This document shows positions 33,780 through 45,403 of a stretch of DNA of 64,000 bases, one piece after another. Source of the stretch: Ahaetulla prasina (Eukaryota; Chordata; Lepidosauria; Squamata; Colubridae); NCBI RefSeq assembly GCF_028640845.1, contig NC_080541.1, positions 158,542,502 through 158,606,501 on the forward strand, in the 5' to 3' direction. Position numbers and translations under genes: made by a program. Below the pieces are notes generated by a model, which was given only the letters and a program-made list of their open reading frames with translations, had not been told where the DNA came from and did no database searches. Each line of letters starts with the position of its first letter. The first letter of the stretch is position 1.

Positions 33780-34349
33780 ATCCAAAGGTATTTTACAAGA
33801 AGAGTTCTCCACTCCTCCGAAACCAATAAAATACCTTATTCCACCAGACTTGATATCCTGGGTCTAGAAAACTTGGAACTTCATCGCCTTTGACAGGACC
33901 TGGGTTTAGCTCATAAAATCATCTGTTGTAATGTCCTTCCTGTCAATGACTTTTTTAGTTTCAATAACAATATCACAAGAGCTACCAACAGATTTAAACT
34001 CAATGTCAACCGCTCCAGTTTAGATTGCAGAAAACACGATTTCTGTAACAGAATTATATATGCTTGGAATGCATTACCTGACTGTGGTTTCTTCTCATAA
34101 CCCCAAAAGTTTTACTCTAAATCTATCCACGTTGACCTCACCACTTTCCTAAGAGGACTCTAAGGGGTATGCATAAGAACACAAACGTGCCTACCGTTCC
34201 TGTCCTATTGTTTCTTCTCCTATATATATATGTGTTTATAGTACTTTGTTTCTCCTCATATATATGTTTATATATTATATAATCCTCTATGTTATACTTG
34301 TATATATTGTTACGACGAATAAATAAATAAAATAAAAATAAAATAAATA
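33780..34349 (+). pseudogene. CR1-like LINE (family B), close relative of the 30.3-kb copy
   Basis: Starts at tccaaaggtattttacaag and is collinear with 30420-31000 at very high identity by eye, with a few substitutions and small deletions (a stop after HRL, loss of three bases at cctgactgtgg). Same 3' UTR and (aaat)n-type tail, here cgaataaataaataaaataa. Shorter at the 5' side by about 135 bases, so it is a separate truncation, not an obvious tandem copy of the same insert. Confidence 0.88.
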
Positions 34350-34446
34350 TAGATGATCATATGGGTGACTATCCAAGCAACCGAGTGATGGTCTGGGCAG
34401 TGACAGCAAACCTGGAGGGGCCAACAAGGGGAACAGTTGGTTTAAT

Positions 34447-34850
34447 GTTAGGTTCTGAGTAACGCACCCATTAAAAGCAGAACTCCGAGGCAAGTAGATT
34501 CCTCACAGGACATGTTTATTGGATACATCAGATCGGCACAGCCAGTGAAAACCAACTCTAACAGTGTCCACTGTTTTCACCTAATTAAAAAAGTAAAACT
34601 CCCCCCTCCCAGGTGTCATTGGTCACAGTGTCAAATGAAGATGGAAGGCAGGCTTTTCTCTTTCAACAGCCACCTGTTTCAATGACTTTGGTATAGCCGG
34701 GCTATCTACTTCCCCTCTTCCTCCTCCCTCTCAGGCTTCATGGAAACTATGAGGCAGCACAAAATGGCTTCAGCCAGCTTCGCTTCAGAGTTGACAGTGG
34801 ACAGTCATTCTATACTTACAATGCAATCCTATTCCTGTCTGGGCCACAAC
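34447..34850 (-). mobile_element. Putative solo LTR
   Basis: Minus strand runs tgttgtggcccagacagg to agaacctaaca, a TG...CA layout beginning like the LTR at 18281-18849. AATAAA lies in tccaataaacatgtcctg on the minus strand, about 75 bases from the 3' end. Flanks do not form a 5-bp duplication, so ends are provisional. The 64-codon plus frame across it is not a gene. Confidence 0.45.
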
Positions 34851-35113
34851 AATTTCCCCAGTTCTACCAGGAACATATGTTTTGGAATTGTGTCATTTTA
34901 TATTGACAGTCGAGGCAATATATCTCTGGAGTAGCTGCTATGCATTTGAAAACCCAACAAATGAACACTGCCTCTTGATGGAGTTTCTGAGCAAGCCATT
35001 TTTCTCATCATAAAGGAGAGTTGATGACTGAGGTTTACTTGCAATTTTTGGCCAAAATACTCTGACAAAATGTTTGGGCTAAGTCCTGAATTGGCTAGTA
35101 ATTTGTAGACATA

Positions 35114-35505
35114 CAGTTAGCCCTCAACTTACAACTGCAACTGAGCCCGAAACTTGTGTTGTTAAGTGAGAAATTTGTTAAGTGAGTTTTTGCCTCATTT
35201 TATGACTTTTGTTGCCGTTTTTGTTAAGTGAATTGCCACACTTGTTAAATCAGTAACACGGTTACTATGAATCTGGTTTCCCCATTGACTTGGCTTGTCA
35301 GAAGGTCGCAAAAGGGGATCGCATGACTCCAGGACACTGCAACCATCATAAATGTGAGTCAGTTGTCAAGCATCCAAATGTAAATCATGTAGCCATGGGG
35401 ATGCTACAACAGTCATAAGTGTGAAAAATGGTCATGTCACATTTTCCAGTACCATTGAAACATTGTCAATAAATAAACCGTTTCAAGTCAAGTGTTTTAA
35501 GTGTA
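35114..35505 (+). mobile_element. TA-flanked MITE (Tigger-like)
   Basis: Left end ta|cagttagccctcaactt, then gttaagtgagaaatttgtt, gtcgcaaaaggggatcgc and gtagccatggggatgctac. The right terminus is degraded (aagtcaagtgttttaag). Same family as 11266-11650. Confidence 0.8.
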
Positions 35506-35987
35506 GTCTAATTTTGACTATTTGATTGATACCCAATCAATAGGAAGAGATGAGCAAATATGGTTGTACGTGTGTAGTAGACAGTTACTGTATAATGACT
35601 AGGAAAGAAAAGAAGAGACATTTGCCACATTCTTGCAGAATTTTAATGTTTTTTTGGGGGGGGTTTTTTGAGGTGGATTCCTACAGAAATCTGATGAAGA
35701 ACATAGTCTTTGGGGTGTAAAACCTATTAATATTCACATACAGCACAATTTCTGACTAAAATGGTCCGACAGATCAGCATATGTGGGACTGATCGGGGTA
35801 GATTGCAGGGGTGATAAATATAATTTTATCTCATTTTATTCTAATATATATATGTATATGTATATGTATTAAATTATTGTATTTTATCCTATAACTATTG
35901 TATTTTACTCCTACTCTCACTTTAAATTGTTTGTTTAGAATTTTATTGGTAATATGTGTTTGAACCTGTACATTGATACGGCCTATA
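35506..35987. other. No gene seen
   Basis: AT-rich; no recognised element. Confidence 0.5.
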
Positions 35988-35995
35988 GGTTAATC

Positions 35996-36116
35996 CAGGG
36001 GTCTCCAACCTTGGCAACTTTAAGCCTGACGGACTTCAACTCCTAGCAAAGCCGGCTGGGGAATTCTGGGAGTTGAAGTCTGCCAGGCTTAAAGTTGCCA
36101 AGGTTGGAGACCCCTG
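35996..36116. mobile_element. Near-perfect palindromic MITE, 121 bp
   Basis: Left arm caggggtctccaaccttggc + aactttaagcctgacgg and right arm gccaggcttaaagttgccaa + ggttggagacccctg pair over almost the whole length, with a loop around agcaaagccggctgggg. Flanks ggttaatc and ggctaatc match at 7 of 8, as for hAT. Confidence 0.9.
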
Positions 36117-36124
36117 GGCTAATC

Positions 36125-37202
36125 AATAAATCAATTTAAAAAAATTCACATTATGGCAGGGTATAGAGTATAACCAGATTATAAAGTATATTCATGTAAA
36201 TCAATTTTCATCATAACATCTGTTACATTAACTGACCTTCTTCCACTGAAGCTAAATGCTGAATAATGTTACTATCCTGAAATTTATCACTGCTAAAAAT
36301 GAAATGTACATGTAACCAGATTACATCAAAATAAAATCATGGAATATATAGGGTTTTGAAAAATATTGAAGGCTGGACTCTTAAACATCCATAAAAGCTG
36401 CTCCTTTCTGAATGGCACTCGTTTATTTGTAGTGATGGTTAGATTGAAGGTATCCATCCCTTTATTAATTATGTAAAGGGAGATAAATTAATCAATTTTT
36501 TTATTAGGTCTGAAACTCACATAAAGGAAAAGATTGACTGAGTCATAAAAAATATTCGAAAGATTAATGGTACTTTAAAATACTTGGTAACACCTCTTGG
36601 ATGAAGACACTACAAAAAAAAAGCCTGTTGCTAAGAAACAAAAACTACAATGTGTCATGTTAATGTATTTTCTATTAAATAAAGAGGCTGATTAATGTAT
36701 AGACACACTGGATAATGAAACATGCAACATCTGTTTCACATCATTCTTAGAGCAGCCCTATTGGTGTTTTTTTTTTTTTTTGAGAACTGCCTTTATTTTA
36801 ATCAATTAAATATCTTCTTGTTGATGATGATGGTGATGATAATAGGCATCAGTTCATGATAGACAACATGTAGCATTCTCCCCCCACCATTTCTATACTA
36901 ATATCCTCATTCGGCTAAATGTGAACAAATAAAGAATTCTACATTTTGTGCTGGCTGTGTGTAGGCTAGTTTACATAGCCAAAAAACAAACAGCAGAAAA
37001 TAATGTTCCAATAGCCAAATGTATTGCGTCAAAGAGGATCACATAAAAACCATGCCTTCAATATAGTGTATTGTAGGACGTAGTCAGCAAAACAACTGAT
37101 ATTTCAGAATTTATTTAGATAGCCATCTAGGGGAAACTTGTTTTCAACAGATCCAAAACTGATGAGATTAACTGATTTTCTTTTTCAGTAGTAGCCATTC
37201 GG
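36125..37202. other. No gene seen
   Basis: AT-rich unique sequence with a 16-base T run near 36766. Confidence 0.5.
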
Positions 37203-37963
37203 TACAAATAATCCTTGATTTACAACTATCCGTTTAGTGACCGTTTGAAGTTACAACAGCACTGAAAAAAATATTTATCCCATTTATCAGCATTGCAGCA
37301 TCCCTTGGTCACATAATCAAAATTCAGCTGATTGGCAACTGGCATGCGTTCATGACACTTGCAATGTCCTGGGTCAGGGGTGTCAAACTCAAGGCCCGAG
37401 GGCCAGATCCAGCCCACCGGGTGCTTAGATATGGCCCGTGGTGCCACCTTGGAAACAGTAAAGGACCAGCCCGCGGTGCCTCTGCCAGCAAAAACGGAGC
37501 TTGCAAGGGCTACAGGCAGAGGGTTGCAGGAGGCGGTTGCAGCCAAAAACGAAGCTCACGAAGTCCACAGGCAGAAGCTCCGTTTTTGCTGGCAAAGGGT
37601 TTCAGGAAGCTAATTGCAGCTGAAAAAGGAGCTCAGGAGCCTGTTTTTGCTGGTAGAGTGCTTGGGCCTGACACGAGTGACATCGATCTGGCAACACCCA
37701 CCCTGGCCCCCCCAAAGTCAAACACAACCTTGATGCAGCCCTCAATGAAATCAAGTTTGACACGCCTGTCCTGGGTGGTTATGTGATCATCATTTGTGTC
37801 CTTCTGACACACAAAGTCAATGGGGAATCCAGATACACTTAACCACCATGTCACCAACGTAACAACTGCAGTGATTCATTTAAAAACGCACTTAACAACT
37901 GTTTTGCTTAGTAACAGAAATGTTGGGCTCAGTTGCGGTGGTAAGTCAAGGACTAAACTGTAC
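37203..37963 (-). mobile_element. TA-flanked MITE (Tigger-like), interrupted
   Basis: Left piece from tacaaataatccttgattt to 37374; right piece 37769-37963 ending gtaagtcaaggactaaactg. Contains complement phrases gcagtgattcatttaaaaac and cacttaacaactg. Split by the hAT MITE at 37375-37768. Confidence 0.82.
37375..37768. mobile_element. hAT-type MITE, 394 bp
   Basis: Ends caggggtgtcaaactcaagg and caagtttgacacgcctg; exact 8-bp duplication tcctgggt (37367-37374, 37769-37776). The interior has repeated ccagcaaaaacggagct / gctccgtttttgctgg motifs in inverted orientation and is GC-rich. The long open frame at 37352-37786 is a by-product of composition. Confidence 0.92.
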
Positions 37964-38099
37964 AAGGCAGTCAACTGCTAACATGGAGCATGAAAAGAAT
38001 AATCCAGAAGTATTGACAGATTATTAAAGAATCATTTTTCTTGATACTTTCTAAAGACTTTTTTGAAAAATGCACAATAAAGGATAGATAGGATTGGGG

Positions 38100-38216
38100 T
38101 AGTGGATTTATTGATTTATTTAAAAAATTGAGTGCTGTCACGCCCCTTGGTCACACCCACCCAGCCAGTCATTAGGGCAGAGAACCGGCTGTTAAATTAT
38201 TTGAATCCCATCATTG
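38100..38216. mobile_element. hAT-type MITE fragment
   Basis: The right part cattagggcagagaaccggc + tgttaaattatttgaatccc is nearly the end of the 137-bp element at 60344. The left part is different and holds cacgccccttggtcacaccc. The left end agtggatttattgatt is a plausible degraded terminus. No good target duplication. Confidence 0.6.
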
Positions 38217-39239
38217 ATGCTGGGTATGCTGCCTAGAGAACAATGGGATAGAGAAATAATAGATACTGAGAAAATAAACTAAGTAATTCCAGTTCTGAAT
38301 ATTGAGAATCAGTGGAAATGTAAAAAGCTACAGCTTGAATACACTGCCCCACCCACTAAATCAAGAGCAAATGCTGTCTAGATAGGAGTCAAGGAATACA
38401 CTTGTTTAATGACATGAACTAGTTTTCATATAAAGTTAGATAATAGGTTTGATAAGTGGAGATATCCCCCGGAAATTGTGCATGCGGACTGCTTCTCATC
38501 AGCAAATTATTATTCCTTTCTAACAATTTTGTTGGGCAATTTTCACATAAGGGTGAGTTGAAACAAATGCCTCTTTAGTGTGATATGTAATTACAGGGTA
38601 GACATTTTCCAGGTAGCTGATGTTTTGAGATGTCACACCAAGCTGACAGGCTTAAGCACAGAAAAGAAGAGCTGGAATTAATTGCTTAGAAATTAAGCAC
38701 TTGAAAACACTTTGCCTTGTCCTAAACTTTGATTGGGATTAATACACAATCTTATCCACTACTGTTGAGTTTACCAATGATTAGTGATAACAGTGGAAAT
38801 ATGAAAAGAAACAATCAATGAAGCACTTAAAGTGTGAGTATTGGGATTGTACTGTATGTGTATGATTTCTTATGCATGTATAAAGAACAACAAATATTTC
38901 TTGGAATTAGTACGACGCTAAGGAGATTTTACATTATGTAAATTGTGGCCCTTACACAATCAGAACAAAAATACTGGCATCTCAAATGCAGTGTTGTTGT
39001 TACAGACGTGGTCAGCATGTATGGCAAATTGTTGTCTTTCTCCAGCCGCCTACGCTGATCTGGACTGCACAATATACTCAGTCATGTTCATTTTATTTTT
39101 ATTGTGTTTAAACTTTGGTACAGTGAAATTGATCCTTATGGTTTCAAACCAGTTTATAGATTGCTATGGTATGTGAGCCCAATTAAGTGTCATTTATTTC
39201 ACAAAGAGTGCCTACTCAAACTGTTTGAGTTTGGATGGG
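38217..39239. other. No gene seen
   Basis: Unique sequence; the 77-codon frame at 38943-39176 lacks motifs. Confidence 0.45.
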
Positions 39240-39407
39240 GCAGGACAGACTTCAGCAAAAGCACAAACATGAAGCCGAAAGCACCAGCCTGAAGATGATG
39301 AGTGAGACCTCACTGAAACATCGCCAAGATACTCTCAACTTTACACAGGAAAAGACCCGAATATGCCAAGACCTGCATAGCTATACCCGTGAAAACCTAC
39401 GAAAACA

Positions 39408-39412
<5 letters not shown>
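39240..39412 (+). mobile_element. Penelope-like element 3' end (tentative)
   Basis: Includes cctgaagatgatgagtgaga, cctcactgaaacatcgcc, actctcaactttacacagg and aagacctgcatagctatacc, a phrase set common at vertebrate Penelope-like termini. It runs into a long (AT)n array, consistent with insertion into AT-rich DNA. No coding part. Confidence 0.5.
39275..39330 (+). ncRNA. Hammerhead-ribozyme-like core (candidate)
   Basis: ctgaaga (39289-39295) fits the CUGANGA core; agtgag (39301-39306) and ctcact (39309-39314) pair perfectly as stem II; gaaac (39315-39319) follows directly, matching the conserved GAAA, then atc. Five unpaired bases before stem II and no confirmed stems I and III make activity doubtful. 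Penelope-like elements are known to encode hammerhead motifs. Confidence 0.3.

Positions 39413-39477
<65 letters not shown>
39413..39477. repeat. (AT)n microsatellite
   Basis: About 31 perfect AT units next to the Penelope-like end. Confidence 0.97.
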
Positions 39478-39480
<3 letters not shown>

Positions 39481-39761
39481 CAATGGATGTACTTTCCTCT
39501 TTGTAAGAGAAAACATAGGTGAGATTCTACAGGTTGATTCTAAAGATTCAACAAGTTTCAGTTTACCAGTTACTTTAATGGAAAAACAGAATCGTGTGGG
39601 ACAGGTGACATTCAGAATAACAGAGAGGGATCTTTTAATTGTTTTTTTCTTTTGCATATGCAATTTGATAGTGGCTGGAAAACTATTTAATATAGACCTT
39701 CAACTGTTTTGCAATCTCCCTTGGAGTGTGGATCTGAACTGAATCTGATAATGCTCTTGAT

Positions 39762-40099
39762 CAGGGGTGTTAAACTCAAGGTCCGGGGGATGGATCCGGC
39801 CCACTGGGTGGTTAGATCTGGCCTGAGGGAATGCCCTGGAAACAGCAAAGGATTGGCCCATGGTGCCTCAGCCAGCAAAAATGGAGCTCGGGAGGGCTGC
39901 CTGTGGAGCAGAGGGTTTCAGCAGGCTGTCGCAGCTGAAAACAGAGCTCAGTAGCCCATTTTCATTGGCAGAGCGTTCGGGATGCCAAAGGTACCCCCAA
40001 CATGAGTAACCTCAAGATGGCCATGCCCCCTGCCCCCCTGCCTCCCCCAAGGTCAAACCCAGATATGGTCCTCAAATGAAATTGAGTTTGACACCCTTG
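39762..40099. mobile_element. hAT-type MITE, 338 bp
   Basis: Ends caggggtgttaaactcaagg and attgagtttgacacccttg; exact duplication ctcttgat (39754-39761, 40100-40107). Sister of 37375-37768, with one of its internal repeats missing. Confidence 0.92.
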
Positions 40100-40107
40100 C
40101 TCTTGAT

Positions 40108-40776
40108 GGAATGTCTATGATGGTTTTAGCAGTTTCCAGGATTGAAAAAGAGAATTCAGTTGATGTCCAAATCTTTCCTATGTTACTGAAGCTAGCAGGT
40201 GGAACAAATATAATCTCTTATCATGTTAGTATTAGGACAGTGTTTTCATTTTATGAGTTTCTGTCTCCTCAATCTGTCCTTGAAGACCTACAAGATAATA
40301 GAAATCAGGACTTAATATTGAATAATCACATTTTCTCCTGAGGGATTTAAAACAATTTTCAAAGGTTAGACTATGTTCCTAACCCTAATCCCCTTTGTCT
40401 GCCTTTCTTTTTGTTTTCACTGTATTTTGGATTGGTAACATTCAGATGTGAATTCTATTTGGTCCGTATACTTATGTGATAAAATGTATTCAGAATACAA
40501 CTAATCACAACAATTATACTGCTGTTTGTCTTATTTATTATCTTTCTTTCAGACAAATGCTTTCAAATGTAAACAAGTCACTTAGCTCAATATTGTTTGT
40601 TGTATCTAGTAGTGGCATGTATTGATAATTATAGGGAATGAAACTCAGCCAAAATCCAACTAAGATTCAAAGGTGGCATGATTCAATGTGTAATTAGTAA
40701 TTCAAGTCTGAAGGATGAGAAGATGAGCTTTGAACCAATTCAAGATTCAGTCATATACATTATGTGACTCTAGGTG
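40108..40776. other. No gene seen
   Basis: Unique sequence; no motif in the 76-codon frame at 40111. Confidence 0.45.
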
Positions 40777-41012
40777 ATAGCAAAAGCACTAACAATAGTA
40801 CTTAGACTTATATACTGATTCATAGTGCTTTACAGCCCTCTCTAAATGGTTTACAGAGTCAGCATATTACCTCCAGGAATCTGGGTCCTCATTTAACTGA
40901 CCTTGGAAGGATGAAAGGCTGAATCCTCCTTGAGCCAGTCAGGATCGAACTCTTGGCAGTGGGCAGAATTAGCCTGCAATGCTGCACTCTAACCACTGTG
41001 CCACCAGGGCTT
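40777..41012 (-). mobile_element. Sauria-type SINE
   Basis: From tagcaaaagcactaacaata through tttacagccctctctaaatg and ttgagccagtcaggatcg to ctaaccactgtgccaccag. Shares the caggatcgaactc variant with 58017-58238, so both belong to one subfamily. Confidence 0.87.
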
Positions 41013-41256
41013 GAGATAATGAGATGTCAAAATATCACCAGCTACCTCATTTTTTACCACCATGGGAGAAAAATAGAGGAGATCATAGGTATTTAGAAGG
41101 ATAGTCTCAATAGTTTCACCACAATATTTTTTATAATATGACACCTGTATTTCTTTCAGGGTAAATGCAGTATAGGGTAGACACAACTCAGGCATGATTC
41201 AAGTAGCGCATAAAACTAGAGAGATATCTCTGTATCTCTCCAGAACATCCACTTAC

Positions 41257-41352
<96 letters not shown>

Positions 41353-41560
41353 TTAATTTTTATACCGCCCTTCTCCCGAAGGACTCAGGGCGGTGAACAG
41401 CCAAATAAAACAATACAATATATTACAATAAAAACTATTTAAAAAACTTATTCCATATGGCCTAAATTTAAATATAAAATACATAATATAAAAATAAACC
41501 CCATTTAAAACGAATTAAAAACCCCTATTAAGCTAAAAGCCTATTAAAAAGTTGTGGTGA
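41257..41560 (-). mobile_element. L2-clade LINE 3' UTR with expanded (AAT)n tail
   Basis: Reads about 32 aat units (41257-41352), then tttaatttttataccgccc + ttctcccgaaggactcaggg, the complement of the L2 3' hairpin region, and AT-rich UTR to about 41560. No coding part. The tail has become a long microsatellite. Confidence 0.88.
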
Positions 41561-43743
41561 ACCAGTTTAGAAACTGCTTTGAATGTAAAAAATGTTTTAA
41601 GAAGAAAACTCCTTAAAAAGGATTCTAAAAACCTAAGGTCCTTTAAAAATAACCTTTCATTAAAGATCCTCTTTATGATCCTCTGACCACTTTCTCTTCT
41701 GGGTTGTCAAATTTGTGGGAATGGCTTGTAGACAAGATTAACTTATTTTGTTAATAACCCACTATGTCTTGCTGCAATTATGTTATGTTATGTTATGTTA
41801 TGTTAATTAAAAAGACCTGAGAAATACCTTGTTATTACTATTGGACCCATAATACCAAATAATGTTAAGGTCCATATGCTATATAGAATCATCTAATTGC
41901 AAGTGTACTGCCTCAGAACCATGACTAATGCTAAATTCACTCAATACAAGAAGAGAAAAATGTAGACAATAGCAACCCCCCTCCCCCCCCCAAACCCCAG
42001 GATTTTTAAATAAAAATTGTGGCGTGGAAGAACAAAATGCAAAACTGAAAGAGACAACTGAAGAATGGAAGACCAACTGGACCTATCTTGAAGGAGTATA
42101 CCACAGATCAGACAAACACACTGAGAGTTAACGAAAAAGGATAAAAGAGTATGGATTTAAGGAATGGCAGAGGCTGAGAGAAGAAAGAGCAAGCGAGGTC
42201 TAAGAAAAATAAATCTATGTTTCTCTTTCCCTTCAAACATTTCTCCTGAACTAATTCTGGCAGACTGAGTCACAAACTTCAGAGCAGCATTTTCCCAGGC
42301 AGGTTTGCAGTGGGGATAACATTCGCTGGCTGGCTACTCATGTCATTTTTAGAAAGTCCATCACACCATACTTTCTCTCTTCAACTTTGTTTCTACAAGG
42401 AAGGCCAGCTTCCCTGATGCCTGAGATTCTGCATAACCAGAAAGCCTACTGAATTTCAAGATGGCTTTCAAAGGCTCACAGCTGATATCATTTTTTTTAA
42501 AAAAATGCATTCTGAAGGCTGTGTCCACCTCATCTCCATGAAATCGCCCTTTCAGAGCTTAGCAGGACTCAAATGTTTACTGAAGCTGCTGAATATGAAA
42601 GAGATCCATTTTAAAAGCCAGGAAGAAGCCCTAGAAATTAAATTTAGTTCATTTAAAGAACAGGATGACATGTTTTCAAAGTAGGGGTGGACAAGCCATA
42701 GCCTGTTGATCTTCAAGGAGTCTTTGCATAGCATCTTGAACATTCTTCAATTTGCATGGCTGGATATTTCAACAGTGCAACTGGATTGTACCTTCTCAGA
42801 GTTTGTCCTGGAGTTTTGAAAAACAAATTTCTAACCCTTTCAGATGTGAGCTTAATTTTTTTCATTTTGTAAACAGGTTTTATTTTACAAAAGTGTCTTC
42901 TGGATTCCACCCACATTTGTGCCACAATCCCACCCATCATTGGAATCTTGCCTCTGATTGCCAAAGCTTCAGTTTTACTCTTGGATCACAAAATATCCAC
43001 ATCCCTCTTTTAATTATTAACTTCCTAAAAGGCTGGACCAGCTTGAAGGAGAGAATTATAAGGCACTTTGTACTGGGGAGGCATTTATCTCATCAAGTCA
43101 CAGGAGCAAGGTTTTTGGTCTTGGCAAAATACTTTGTGTGGCTCTCTGACAGCCTCTTTTGGCACAGCCAATAGTTGGAAGATACATCTGTAGAAACCCT
43201 GTTTTGGCTCTTGGATGTGCTAGACGAGGAAGTTGGATGCGAAGCAAAAAACATGGTAGCTTCACTTCGGTCTGAAGAGATGGGAGTTTTCATTGCTTTG
43301 TGAAGCAGCTTTGAAGGACGCTTCACTCAAAACAACTCAAATTGAACCAATTCATCTTTGAAGCTTTGCCCTGGTCTAGAGGAGAAATAATTATTTAAGT
43401 GAGCTTTTCCAAGCTAATGTTCTCTGGGTGTGTTTGATTGCACTCCCGCCGATGACTTTCTGGAGTGGAAAAAGTCCAAATCAGAAAATGAACAAATTTT
43501 AAAATGCTTTGCCATTGTTTCAATACCGAGTTCAATCTATTTCATCTCCCTACCAAATCAATCTTCAAGAAGAAAGAAAAACAGAAGGTTAGAGTAGCAG
43601 GTAATTTGATATCTTTTAATGATCTCAAATAATAGCTTATTCATGGAAGACCTTCTGAATGTTGCTGTTCCATTATTGAATAGTTGAATTGGAATCCATT
43701 CCTGGAACAGAACAGAATGCACTCCCTGATTGTTTGGTTTAAA
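41561..43743. other. No gene seen; one pentamer array
   Basis: Holds (ttatg)n at 41776-41801, which resembles a CR1 tail. Frames at 42713-42964 and 42752-43174 overlap on opposite strands and show no motif. No other element recognised. Confidence 0.45.
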
Positions 43744-43745
43744 TT

Positions 43746-43809
<64 letters not shown>

Positions 43810-43813
43810 TTTT

Positions 43814-43857
<44 letters not shown>

Positions 43858-43948
43858 TCCTTCTTCCTTCCTTCCTTCCTTCCTTCCTTCCTTCCTTCCT
43901 TCCTTCCTTCCTTCCTTCCTTCCTTCCTCTCTCCCTCCCTCCCTCTCA
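43744..43948. repeat. (TTTC)n-(TTCC)n compound microsatellite
   Basis: 205 bases of pure pyrimidine on the plus strand: cttt units to 43857, interrupted once by ttttctctctc, then cttc units, ending ccctccctcc. The long Lys/Glu/Arg frames on the minus strand and Phe/Leu/Ser frames on the plus strand are translations of the repeat. Confidence 0.98.
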
Positions 43949-45055
43949 TGCGTCAGTAATATCTGCAGTATCCACTGCTGATCTAATGCAAATCTCATTC
44001 TCGTTTCATTTAGCTACTGCCTCAATCGGAAAACAATACCTAGTGGGAGTGATGATTAAATAGCAACAGCAGAGATATAACAAGCCTGGATAAATGAAAT
44101 AAATTGCAGGGAACATATTAAAGGCAGGGCTTTTGGCACTATCTTCTCACAGTCCTAAAGAATACTACCTGCGCTTTTATTCCTTAATCTCTTGTAATTA
44201 TGGTCCTCACATAAGGTATGGGGAGAATAAAATCATGATAAAGGTTTTCTTCATTTTTTCATTAAAAAAAAAAAAGAACCTCCCCTGCAAACCATTAATT
44301 CTTTTTATGAAAGAGGAATTAGAGGAAGCTATTTAACATGGTAGGAGAATGGGTATATCAATAAAACACCCAACCATTGAACAAATAGGAATTGGAAGAA
44401 TTTTATTTGTTGAGGATTTTACTTATTGGAATTCAAATATTTTGCATTCTTTTGTGCCACTGAGTCATAGTGCACAGTGGTGATATCAAAAACATCAAAG
44501 GCTTTAATTCCAAGTTAATCAAGAGCTCCCAAGTGCCAAATCATGCTTCTTTATTAGGTATATTGATATATCTTTCTAGTTGTTTCTGGCACAATCAATT
44601 CATTAAAAAGTAGTGGTTTCACTTTTAAAATCATGTAGAACATTTCTTGGACAACTTTCTACACATTTCAGTTTTTCCAGCATTATTCATACATGTGTCT
44701 CTTTTCCTCCCTGCTACCCTTCTCCTTTATCAGCAAGCACACCTGCATTGATAAAACACTGCAACATTGGGGGGGGGAATAAAAATAATCCTAAAGTGGT
44801 CAAACGTTTGTGCTTCAATATTCTTTAGATGAGCAATGCACAGTATTATTTTTTTGTCGTTCTGTAAAGAGCCACAGCGTGGACTCTTTACAGAAAGTAG
44901 TGGACCAAACATGAATACTCTAATACCACTAATATCACCAGAGGAGACAAGTATCAGTGCTTTTCTGTCTTGTTATTTCTTTCTATTTCTGTAGCACCCT
45001 AACTATCCAAGGCAATTTGCGTAATGGAAAGCCCTCAAAACATCAAGGGAATAGG
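43949..45055. other. No gene seen
   Basis: Unique sequence. A short inverted pair, ctgtaaagagccacagcg and tggactctttacag, lies near 44862-44896 and could form a stem-loop. Confidence 0.45.
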
Positions 45056-45063
45056 GTAATAAT

Positions 45064-45200
45064 CAGTGGTGGGATTCAAATAATTTAACAACCGGTTCTC
45101 TGCCCTAATGATTTCTTCCAACCACCAGTTCACCAAACTGCTCAGAAAGTTAACAACCGGTTTTCCCGAAGTGGTGCGAACTGGCTGAATCCCACCACTG
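45064..45200. mobile_element. hAT-type MITE, 137 bp
   Basis: Perfect-looking inverted ends cagtggtgggattca and tgaatcccaccactg; exact 8-bp duplication gtaataat (45056-45063, 45201-45208). Inner motif acaaccggtt occurs in both halves. Twin of 60344-60480. Confidence 0.95.
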
Positions 45201-45403
45201 GTAATAATACTAATTATCCACAATCCACTTCAAAAACCTGTTGGAGCAAGATGGCTGCCATTGCTTAATGAAAGCAGGGAAAAATCTCTTAATCTCAAGA
45301 GGCAGGGTATTCTATAATGTGGGGCTACCACTAAGAAAGTGCTCCTTTAGGTACTCATTCATTTCACCTTATATAGAATGGAAATCCAGGGAAGACCCTA
45401 AAC

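Noticed and set aside
37352..37786. 144-codon plus-strand frame
   Set aside because: It lies almost wholly within the GC-rich hAT MITE 37375-37768 and overlaps equally long frames on both strands.
41194..41442. Poly-Asn protein
   Set aside because: Translation of the (AAT)n tail of an L2 LINE.
42752..43174. 140-codon plus frame in unique sequence
   Set aside because: Longest frame in unique DNA, but overlaps a minus frame, has no domain, and no splice or promoter pattern that I can defend.
43558..43998. Lys/Glu-rich 146-codon protein
   Set aside because: Direct translation of the TTTC/TTCC microsatellite.
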